From Bradyrhizobium huanghuaihaiense (GTDB taxonomy: Bacteria; Pseudomonadota; Alphaproteobacteria; Rhizobiales; Xanthobacteraceae), in NCBI RefSeq assembly GCF_007830635.1, contig NZ_VLLA01000032.1, positions 1-64,000 of the forward strand: 64,000 bases of DNA, written 5' to 3'. The number at the start of each line of letters is the position of its first letter. Position 1 is the first letter of the stretch. The position numbers and the translations under genes are program-made. The notes beneath the pieces were generated by a model. That model did not search any database. It worked only from the letters and a program-made list of their open reading frames with translations, and had not been told where the DNA came from. Positions 57,696 to 64,000 of the stretch are shown one piece after another.

Positions 57696-58403
57696 ATGGT
57701 AAAATCTTTAAAAATTGTCAAAGCATTTGCGTATCTAAGGACGTCATCTGCCACCAACATCGGCGAGGACAAAGACAGCGGCCGAAGGCAACTTCAAGCC
57801 ATCCAAGCCTTTGCTAGGCGGGCAAGTATTGAGCTGGTCGCGACCTACCACGATGAGGCTGTGAAAGGTTCTGACCCTATCGACACTCGACCCGGCTTCG
57901 CGGAGATGCTGGAAGCATTAGAGGCCAACGGCACAAAGACCATTATTGTGGAAACGGCCAGTCGCTTCGCCCGAGACCTCATGGTGCAGGAAGTAGGCTT
58001 CGCGATGCTCAAGGCACGCGGCTTCGATCTGATTGCCACCGATAGCCCCACTTCCTTCCTGGACGATACACCTACCGCTCGGCTCATACGGCAAGTCCTT
58101 GGCGCTATCTCTGAGTTCGAGAAGGCAATGCTGGTGGCCAAGCTGAGGGGCGCCCGAGACCGCAAGAGGCGCTCAGGGGTGAAAGTAGAAGGGCGTAAGT
58201 CCATCGCAGAGGAAAGGCCCGGGACCGTCGAGTATGCCCGCAAGCTGGCCCGTGCAAGACCCAAGGGAGGCAAGCGGTCTCTCAGGGAAATTTCTGCTGC
58301 GCTTGCCGAGGAGGGACATTTGACGCAGACGGGCAAGCCCTACGCGCCCACCGCGGTCAAATTAATGCTGACAAGGCCCTTGCGCTCACCTAAGAGCATC
58401 TGA
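57696..58403 (+). CDS. Serine recombinase (resolvase/invertase type)
   Basis: 235 aa. The catalytic domain opens FAYLRTSSATNIGEDKDSGR with the nucleophile Ser in RTSS, and has VETASRFARDLMVQEVG and ISEFEKAMLVAKLRGARDRK with the long E helix. The C-terminal helix-turn-helix is GGKRSLREISAALAEEGHLT. Length is that of a DNA invertase or resolvase. No inverted site pair was spotted nearby. Confidence 0.9.
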   Translation: MVKSLKIVKAFAYLRTSSATNIGEDKDSGRRQLQAIQAFARRASIELVATYHDEAVKGSDPIDTRPGFAEMLEALEANGTKTIIVETASRFARDLMVQEVGFAMLKARGFDLIATDSPTSFLDDTPTARLIRQVLGAISEFEKAMLVAKLRGARDRKRRSGVKVEGRKSIAEERPGTVEYARKLARARPKGGKRSLREISAALAEEGHLTQTGKPYAPTAVKLMLTRPLRSPKSI

Positions 58404-58741
58404 TGCCGGTGGACGCAGGATGCGTGCTCGGCGTGGTCACATTGATCACGACGGCACTGGAAACTGCACAGGCGGCATCGGTGTTCGGCTTCGCGTTTGG
58501 CGTGTAGTCCATTCGGGTTGACTGAGGCCATCGCGAGACCTTGCAATTGTTTGGGTCCCATGTCGCCAACCGGGCCCCTTTTTGACCGACCCGGCCTCCC
58601 CGTTTTCAACTGCTCGACTTTAAGGCCTCGGCCGCCGCCAAGGTCATCGCTGCAGTCTGCATACACCTTCACATCTGAGCGGCACCGAGTATCCTCCATG
58701 CACTCTGCATCAGGGGGCGGCGTTCGAAGGGGGCACGCTAG
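58404..58741. other. Gap downstream of the serine recombinase
   Basis: 338 bases. A minus-strand 119-codon frame (58340-58699) is Cys/Arg-rich and overlaps the recombinase end; I do not support it. No clear hairpin with a T-run. The DNA looks like remnant sequence. Confidence 0.35.
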
Positions 58742-59008
58742 ATGAAGGTAATAAAGATACTTAGTGCCGCCGTATTAGTTGTCTCTGCTGTTCCGGCCAA
58801 AGGTCAGACCGACGCAACAAACAACAAGCTTTTGTATGAATGTGTGAAAGCGGCGGACGAAAAGTACAAGATGACATGGTCTACTCTGTGCAGCCAAGGT
58901 GGAGGAAAAGGTGGTTACTGCCCGGAATTCATTGGCTCGCCAAAGGACGTCCAGTTCTCTCAATTACGCAACGAGGAAAAGGCGCTGTGCGCAAAACTCT
59001 ACAAGTGA
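58742..59008 (+). CDS. Small secreted protein with four cysteines
   Basis: 88 aa. Signal peptide (VIKILSAAVLVVSAVPAKG) then a 66-residue mature part with Cys in YECVKAADEKY, WSTLCSQGG, GGYCPEFIG and KALCAKLYK, likely two disulfides. Not recognised. Convergent with the membrane/nuclease operon. Confidence 0.6.
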   Translation: MKVIKILSAAVLVVSAVPAKGQTDATNNKLLYECVKAADEKYKMTWSTLCSQGGGKGGYCPEFIGSPKDVQFSQLRNEEKALCAKLYK

Positions 59009-59023
59009 GTGCTGTGGCGCGTT

Positions 59024-59860
59024 CTAACGGTGCGACAGAGCGTAAAGAACGACGATTGCGCCCAGCACCCAAAGGACCCACCAGTACGAGGTTTCTTCGG
59101 TCGATGTGCGCGTTGACCAAGAGCGTTCCACATAGGGCTCTTCTAGGCACACACCGGTGGCGCTCGGATCTAATGTCACTTCAAGCTCGTGGTTCCCAAT
59201 CTTCAGCACTTCCGCGGCACGATGCGTATTAGCGCCTGTGCTGCTACGCAGATGTTCGAGCAAAACCGGTATTCGCCGCCTTGCACCTTCGACCACGAAT
59301 GTCTTCTCGTGCTCCAGGAAATGATTGAGGAAATCCTGTTTAGCCCTGCTGTCGCCCGCACAGAGCCATTCGAAGCGCTTTTCCAGGGAAGTCGGTATGG
59401 CGTAGCGCACCACCACATCGTTCATGTGGCCTCGTATCACATCGATGATTTGTTGGATGTCCCCGTTTAAGCCGACCTTCAGGACCTTTCGAGACTTCGG
59501 GCCTACGTGGGTCCACAGGTTCTCAATCAGCTTGTACTTCTCTTGGAGTGGCATTCGTGGCGGTAGAAGTCGGAACAGCCGCTCAGCAACCGTGCCGCTC
59601 ATATGGACGGCTCCAGTTTTCCACTTGGCTATGGTGCTCTGCGCATAGGCGCGCGGCCCCGATCCGTATTGCTGTTCGTAGGCATCTAGAATGACGGTCA
59701 GAGAACGAGGCGAGAGCGAGAAGAAATACTCTTTCACGTCCTGATCGGTCCCGCCTAGTTCCGCAGTAAGCCGCTTCGCATCTTCAATGTGCTGGCGCGC
59801 TCTTTCGTGGCCAATATCGATGTGCTTATGATAGCGCCTGCGATATCGGTGCCCAGCCAT
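59024..59860 (-). CDS. C-terminally membrane-anchored protein of unknown function
   Basis: 278 aa. Basic N-terminus (AGHRYRRRYHKHIDIGHERA), a helical middle with LSPRSLTVILDAYEQQYGSG and MPLQEKYKLIENLWTHVGPK, and a single C-terminal helix (SYWWVLWVLGAIVVLYALSH). It overlaps the 99-aa gene by one base. Last of four genes. Possibly a tail-anchored receptor or effector; no family recognised. Confidence 0.6.
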   Translation of the reverse strand: MAGHRYRRRYHKHIDIGHERARQHIEDAKRLTAELGGTDQDVKEYFFSLSPRSLTVILDAYEQQYGSGPRAYAQSTIAKWKTGAVHMSGTVAERLFRLLPPRMPLQEKYKLIENLWTHVGPKSRKVLKVGLNGDIQQIIDVIRGHMNDVVVRYAIPTSLEKRFEWLCAGDSRAKQDFLNHFLEHEKTFVVEGARRRIPVLLEHLRSSTGANTHRAAEVLKIGNHELEVTLDPSATGVCLEEPYVERSWSTRTSTEETSYWWVLWVLGAIVVLYALSHR

Positions 59861-60159
59861 CAGCCACCTTTGAATTTTTCAAGCAGCCGCTGGACGAGAC
59901 CCTTTCGAGCCCCTTGGGTGAACACCAGCCTGACGAGATAGCCCTCCCCGCTGAGCTCCCGTTCCGCTTCCATTTGGCTTCCAACGTCCGCAATACGCCG
60001 ACCTTGGTTTACTAGTGCGCTCAAAATATCTGAGGCTTGAGCGATCAAAAGGTTTGCGGATAGCGCATCTAGTCCTGCCGCCACACATCGTTCGCGGAGC
60101 TTTGCAATCTCGCGTTCGACGTCGGTATCAATGGTCGCATGAATGGTTTCACGCAACAT
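59860..60159 (-). CDS. Small helical protein of unknown function
   Basis: 99 aa: acidic/basic helices (TDVEREIAKLRERCVAAGLD, LLIAQASDILSALVNQGRRI) and a basic end (RKGLVQRLLEKFKGG). Between two membrane-anchored proteins in the same operon, it may be a soluble adaptor. Confidence 0.6.
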   Translation of the reverse strand: MLRETIHATIDTDVEREIAKLRERCVAAGLDALSANLLIAQASDILSALVNQGRRIADVGSQMEAERELSGEGYLVRLVFTQGARKGLVQRLLEKFKGG

Positions 60160-60170
60160 CGACGCCTCGA

Positions 60171-60620
60171 CTAATGTCGGCTTGCGAAGATGAGAGCGAT
60201 GAGAACGAGAGCCCCAATCCCGGCGAAGATGTAGTACGGGTTCCAGTCACGGTCGCCGGTCTGGCTTCGGGTCATCCGCCCGCTCTTCGCTTCTTCTGTG
60301 TTGCCCATTTTTATTTCGGTACGCCCAATCTTGGTGGTCTGCGTGTGCGAGATTGTCACCGAGTTGCCGCTCTCCGAGACTTCTCTCGTCGTGGCTGCCA
60401 ATTGGTCGAGGGTTAGCCGCAACGTGTTGGTATCGACGCCCAGCTCTTGAGCCTTTGCACCAAGGTCAAGCATCTTGCGCGCGTGATCATGAAGCAGCGC
60501 ATTCCGCTGATCTTCAGGAAGGAACGACAGATCAATTGCAGCCGTGAGGCCCAAGGGCACTGTGGTCGGCGCGCCCCCTTGCGGCCTCGGCACGATATCG
60601 CGGCTATCAGCATTGCTCAT
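60171..60620 (-). CDS. Tail-anchored small membrane protein
   Basis: 149 aa. Soluble helical N-part (LSFLPEDQRNALLHDHARKM, LDLGAKAQELGVDTNTLRLT), a polar linker and a C-terminal helix (YYIFAGIGALVLIALIFASR). It overlaps the nuclease gene by four bases (ATGA). Same C-terminal anchoring as the 278-aa gene product. Not recognised. Confidence 0.62.
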   Translation of the reverse strand: MSNADSRDIVPRPQGGAPTTVPLGLTAAIDLSFLPEDQRNALLHDHARKMLDLGAKAQELGVDTNTLRLTLDQLAATTREVSESGNSVTISHTQTTKIGRTEIKMGNTEEAKSGRMTRSQTGDRDWNPYYIFAGIGALVLIALIFASRH

Positions 60621-61216
60621 TGCGAAACTCCTTCACGTTTTTGTCGTCGCCAATCCTCGGGGCTGGTAAACGATCCGGCCCAAATGCCCGACTTGAGAGC
60701 CCGGGCACGGTTCTCCTGATCCACATAGGCAAGAGAGAAGCGCCGGTAGGCTACAGCCCAACCATGCTCGACCATCCACCCGCCAATATCGAGTGAGCCA
60801 ATCGCACACCGACCGATTACCCGCCCATTTCTGTCAGTGCCCGTTTGATCGCACCGAACTACGTTCGATCCGATGAGGCTGATGAGTGCTTCTGTCGCTT
60901 GAAGTCCGCATCGATAGTTGCTGCTGTCGTTCGCGACGCAGTGCTGCTTCGTCTCGGGCGCATCGATACCGTTCAATCGAATTCGGACACCCTGGATGTC
61001 GATGGTGTCACCGTCGATGACCCGCGCGACCCCCGACAATCCAGAGTGGCTCGGAGGTACGGCGTCCGTTCGGCTCTCGGGCGCCGAGGTCGTACCAGAA
61101 AGTGGAAGCGGCGGCCCATTTAGCCCGGCTAGAGCAATCGCAGTCACTACGGCGACGGCCATCAGCACGGCATAGCCGGGATGAATGCGCAGGACCGTCA
61201 ATCTTCGTCCCCCCAA
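60617..61216 (-). CDS. Membrane-anchored thermonuclease (SNase-like)
   Basis: 199 aa. N-terminal anchor (YAVLMAVAVVTAIALAGLNG) then the OB-fold nuclease: GVARVIDGDTIDIQGVRIRL, NGIDAPETKQHC and LDIGGWMVEHGWAVAYRRFS. The active Asp/Arg set of staphylococcal nuclease is present in RLNGIDAPE. The nuclease part would face the periplasm. It leads a four-gene operon of unknown membrane proteins. Confidence 0.85.
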   Translation of the reverse strand: MGGRRLTVLRIHPGYAVLMAVAVVTAIALAGLNGPPLPLSGTTSAPESRTDAVPPSHSGLSGVARVIDGDTIDIQGVRIRLNGIDAPETKQHCVANDSSNYRCGLQATEALISLIGSNVVRCDQTGTDRNGRVIGRCAIGSLDIGGWMVEHGWAVAYRRFSLAYVDQENRARALKSGIWAGSFTSPEDWRRQKREGVSQ

Positions 61217-61681
61217 GGAAAAGTTTTAGTGGCAAATTCTGCAATCTATGGTGGGCAATCTAGGGTTCCACCGGCCAGCGCACAAGCGCAAATGGGCGGC
61301 TCAAGGCTCTGATCTATACAAAGGTTCAGTTCGCACTGCCGCAGGGGTCTTAGGAGGTCTGCCAAGAGGGCCGCTGGTGGGCAGCTTGAGGCGTCCGGCG
61401 CCTCCTCTAGGCTCCCGAGGTCTATTGGGGGCCGCTGCGGTCGAAGCCCTCATCTAGATATAAACTGCTGAAACGTTGCTCCCCCGCTGACACCGAGCGC
61501 CGTGCCTCAGTTCGGTCATAAACTCAAAAACGTTTCCAGTGTACCTGTGACCCCTCTGTAGCCTCTGCCTTCTTCTACCTTCATGTATATAAATATATTG
61601 CCCCTCCTCTAGTCCCCTATTGCCTCCCTTTGGTTCCTCGTCCTCCTCCTAGTCTCCTTGCTCTTGTCCTCTGGTCTCCTC
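61217..61681. other. Non-coding gap with a purine-rich repeated tract
   Basis: 465 bases with no credible gene. Towards the polymerase-like gene it becomes strongly pyrimidine-rich on the plus strand, with repeated CCTCCTCCTAGT-like units and an A/T patch TGTATATAAATATATTG (61584-61600). It could be a replication or transfer site, or a transcript 3' end. Confidence 0.45.
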
Positions 61682-61687
61682 CTAGTG
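61601..61687 (-). repeat. Repeated ACTAGGAGGAG units in a purine-rich strand
   Basis: On the minus strand CACTAGGAGGAGA, GACTAGGAGGAGG and GACTAGAGGAGGGG occur at 61675-61687, 61642-61654 and 61601-61614, about 33-41 bases apart. The first includes the stop codon of the polymerase-like gene. Each is a TAG next to a Shine-Dalgarno-like GGAGG. Confidence 0.6.
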
Positions 61688-63016
61688 TCGCGGGTGATTG
61701 ATCTTCAAAAGAGGTGCCACTCCTTGCTGGTCTTGGAAGGTCTGCTCAAGCAGGGTTCTGGCCTTCTCCGCCGCCCTAGCCGGGACAATCAAACTATCAT
61801 GAACGCTCAGGCTCGGTAGCTGGTGTTCGCGCTTGAGTTTCAGCATTGTAGAAATCATCACGTTGCTTTCGAACCACATGAGACCCGCCCAACCGGACGT
61901 TCCGTGGCTCAGAGGCTCGCCCCAAGTCTTAAGGGCTGGGTACTTGGTAAGAGCAGCAGCCGTGATAACGGATACGCGGTGCTGCTTGAGGTCAGGTGAT
62001 TTTTGAAGCATTCGCGGTGGCCATCTGACAATGGGTTTGGAATTCCCAAAGGTGGCGACCATCCAAGCCTTCACTGCGCTACGGTGTTCCGGCCCGAGGC
62101 CCGGAAGTTCGTACGGGTCACCGTGGGGAAGTTGGATACCGCACAGCGATAGGAAGATGGTGAGATAGCTCGCTCTGATGTCTATCTCTGCGACCGGCTC
62201 GCCGTCGATAGTCATTTTCAGCCGCTGGTCGGCACTCATAACTTGATAGCTGTCAGCGAAGTGCTGGCTGTAAAGCCGCCCGCCCATGTTCCAGGAGAAG
62301 CAGGGGTCATCGCCATTGTGGAAGATACGCACGTAGCCATGGTGGGAGCCGCCGCGCAGCCGGTGTTGAGCGAAGAACTCATTCAGCTCCCTAATGTGAC
62401 CTTCAATTGCGTTGGTAACGCCGTCCCTTTCGAACGACATTGGCTTGCCCGGAAGCCTTGTCTTTACCCAGTAGCTACTCTCCTTGGTCGCCCTGAGCTC
62501 CAACACTTCCTTGGGCAGGTCGTACTCAAACTCGAAGTGGTCATACACCTTTGCAGGATCAACTGCCCGCTCCTTGCAGAAGGCCAACAGCGCTGGTGTT
62601 GCAGAGAAGCGTGCAGCGAACCTTCCACGGTCTTCTTGGGACACCTTGTGACCTTCGATGCGTACGAGCAAAGTGAGACGCTCCAGACCGTCCACGAGTT
62701 GCGAGAAGGTTCGGAAGGAAACCTTGGCGCCCGTGAAAGACTTTGCGTGCATGCTTCGATATACCCACGGGTTAAGATCAGGCTCTTCTTGGCCGTACGC
62801 CCGGAGAAGGTCCGCTAAGAAGGCTCCAACGGCATACTCCAGCCTTTCCGAGGTGCCTTTACGCTTGTTCTTTCGTGCACCCGTTGCCAGAGCGTGCTCG
62901 TCCACCATTTCAGCCAAGGTGCTCACGAGTGCCTCGGCCTCTTCTGAGATGGGGTGAGCACGCAAGCTGGCATGGGTTGCGGCTTGTAGTTCTTCTTCGT
63001 CAGGAATTAAGGTCAT
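61682..63016 (-). CDS. Protein with single-subunit (family A/T7-type) polymerase-like motifs
   Basis: 444 aa. In order it shows GRLYSQHF and MTIDGEPVAEIDIRASYL (motif A, Asp 279), DPYELPGL, HRSAVKAWMVATFGNSK (motif B-like: Arg 312, Lys 316, Phe-Gly 323-324) and LPSLSVHDSLIVPA (motif C, His-Asp 406-407). This is the order and style of the palm/fingers of family A DNA polymerases and T7-type RNA polymerases, seen in hypothetical proteins near phage-type integrases. The B-motif spacing is one residue short. No exonuclease part. ATG 63016; upstream start at 63073 possible. Confidence 0.55.
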   Translation of the reverse strand: MTLIPDEEELQAATHASLRAHPISEEAEALVSTLAEMVDEHALATGARKNKRKGTSERLEYAVGAFLADLLRAYGQEEPDLNPWVYRSMHAKSFTGAKVSFRTFSQLVDGLERLTLLVRIEGHKVSQEDRGRFAARFSATPALLAFCKERAVDPAKVYDHFEFEYDLPKEVLELRATKESSYWVKTRLPGKPMSFERDGVTNAIEGHIRELNEFFAQHRLRGGSHHGYVRIFHNGDDPCFSWNMGGRLYSQHFADSYQVMSADQRLKMTIDGEPVAEIDIRASYLTIFLSLCGIQLPHGDPYELPGLGPEHRSAVKAWMVATFGNSKPIVRWPPRMLQKSPDLKQHRVSVITAAALTKYPALKTWGEPLSHGTSGWAGLMWFESNVMISTMLKLKREHQLPSLSVHDSLIVPARAAEKARTLLEQTFQDQQGVAPLLKINHPRH

Positions 63017-63086
63017 TTCTTTGTCGCCGCGAGGATTGTTGGTGTGTCGAACTGCTAGACCCGCTGCGGGCATTTGCCACTCAGGA

Positions 63087-64000
63087 CTAGTCTAACGAGT
63101 AGCGCGGAAACTTCTTGAGCGCCTCGGCCATGGCGCCAACCTTCGGCGGGCCATACTTTCTGCCCTGAGTGGCTGGCGCATGTCCGGTTATGGCGTCGTT
63201 TATCTTCTCCGGCATCCCAATCTCGTCACCAATCCTCTTGAAGAGGTGACGCCACGAGTGGTTTGGACTGATGTCGGGATCGTCAATGCCGAGCCCGCGC
63301 ACCCAAGTCCCAAGATGGGCGCGTGCAGTGCCTGCGCGAGGACGCGACGGCTTCATAGGGTCGCCGCTCACCTTTTGAGGCGACTTGTCATTATAGAACA
63401 GCGCGCCATTCCCTACCTGCCGGACCATGTCGATGAAGCCTTGGGCGACAAGGTGCTCGTGGAGCGGCACTATGCGAGTTTGACCAGTTTTGGTCGTGCC
63501 CGCCTCTGGCGTAATCTTCATTACGTAGAGGCCATTGCGGTTTTCGATGTCCACGCCTCGCAGCTGGGTAATCTCACCTGACCGTGCGCCTGAATACGCA
63601 CAAATCCACGGCACCCACCGTCGTGTTCTCTCGGCGGGGGTGGAGGGCTTTTCGTAAGCGAGGCTGGCCTTAAGGATTGTGCTTGCTTCTTCGGTAGTGA
63701 AGCTCCGGCCGTCCTCTCGCCTTTGAGCTTTGCGAGGAACGTCAACCTTCACCTCCTTAAACGGATTTTGGCTAACGCGCTTATGAATGCGTCCCCAAGC
63801 GAAAACCGTCCGGGCCGCGGACAACCAAACCTCACGCACAGTGCTCGCCTGACGCTCCTCCGATATTTGACCGTGTATCCACGCGCGCGCAGCATCCTCT
63901 GTGATCCCGTCGGCCCCTACCTCAACGAACTTCTTTTGCATGGCCTGAAAGACCGCACGCCATCGCGTAACCGTAGTCGGCGCAGGCTTGACCGCGAGAA
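63087..64000 (-). CDS. Tyrosine recombinase (integrase), 5' end beyond the window
   Basis: About 304 residues are visible, and the frame stays open to the window edge, so the true start lies outside. Core-binding part (AWIHGQISEERQASTVREVW), catalytic Arg in YSGARSGEITQLRGVDI, then GQTRIVPLHEHLV, SPNHSWRHLFKRIGDE (His-x-x-Arg) and ITGHAPATQGRKYGPP (His and the Tyr nucleophile). Phage or integrative-element type. It probably mobilises the island. Confidence 0.9.
   Translation of the reverse strand, partial: LAVKPAPTTVTRWRAVFQAMQKKFVEVGADGITEDAARAWIHGQISEERQASTVREVWLSAARTVFAWGRIHKRVSQNPFKEVKVDVPRKAQRREDGRSFTTEEASTILKASLAYEKPSTPAERTRRWVPWICAYSGARSGEITQLRGVDIENRNGLYVMKITPEAGTTKTGQTRIVPLHEHLVAQGFIDMVRQVGNGALFYNDKSPQKVSGDPMKPSRPRAGTARAHLGTWVRGLGIDDPDISPNHSWRHLFKRIGDEIGMPEKINDAITGHAPATQGRKYGPPKVGAMAEALKKFPRYSLD

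Noticed and set aside
58340..58699. 119-codon Cys-rich minus-strand frame after the serine recombinase
   Set aside because: It overlaps the recombinase stop, lacks a ribosome site and shows no zinc-finger spacing.

Overview
The window looks like a piece of a Bradyrhizobium (or very close Nitrobacteraceae) chromosome. It is GC-rich and carries alphaproteobacterial forms of RpoD (718 aa with a long acidic/Ala-rich insert), DnaG, CarA/CarB, GreA and a TrxB-LysR pair of the LsrB/VtlR kind. The spaces between genes are full of dispersed inverted repeats typical of that group. Organism identity is inferred from family resemblance, not from a search.

About 0.3-42.5 kb is core or core-like. On the minus strand rpoD and dnaG lie together. 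They are followed by a small-enzyme zone: chlorite-dismutase-like protein, gamma-glutamylcyclotransferase-like protein, two coupled transglutaminase-like proteins, N-formylglutamate amidohydrolase, DUF3592 and LysE proteins. Next come a secreted LVIVD-type propeller protein, an ArsR-SRPBCC-SRPBCC operon with an unusual promoter, a hybrid histidine kinase, an acyl-CoA synthetase-MarR-NTF2-membrane protein operon and an epoxide hydrolase. YqeY, carA, Dps, an ArsR/MFS divergent pair, carB, greA, lrp, trxB and lsrB-like genes follow. Downstream of the lsrB-like gene is a 450-base non-coding zone with two terminators and probably one or two small RNAs. A DapA-family gene, two tiny membrane proteins, a ParA-type ATPase, an AEC transporter and tenA close this half. 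One 76-base element at 27.3 kb folds as an odd tRNA-Cys-like molecule with an 8-base anticodon loop.

From about 42.5 kb to the right edge the base composition and codon use shift (more A/T, mixed codons) and the content is that of a genomic island. A tightly packed six-gene minus-strand operon comes first: HIT-like hydrolase, an unrecognised all-helical protein, SAMHD1-like HD hydrolase, DNA methyltransferase, ThiL/AIR-synthase-like protein and patatin phospholipase. I do not recognise this combination, and it reads like a defence or nucleotide-signal system. It is followed by a GIY-YIG protein and a McrC/McrB type IV restriction pair led by HEPN-type and coiled-coil/propeller genes. Then come a serine recombinase, a four-gene membrane/nuclease operon, a protein with polymerase-like motifs next to a purine-rich repeat tract, and a tyrosine integrase cut by the window edge.

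Working logic: the left two thirds is housekeeping (transcription, replication priming, pyrimidine/arginine supply, redox) interspersed with small regulated operons whose operators can be read as palindromes. The right third is a mobile island that has inserted directly upstream of tenA and carries at least two candidate defence modules plus its own recombination and possibly replication genes.
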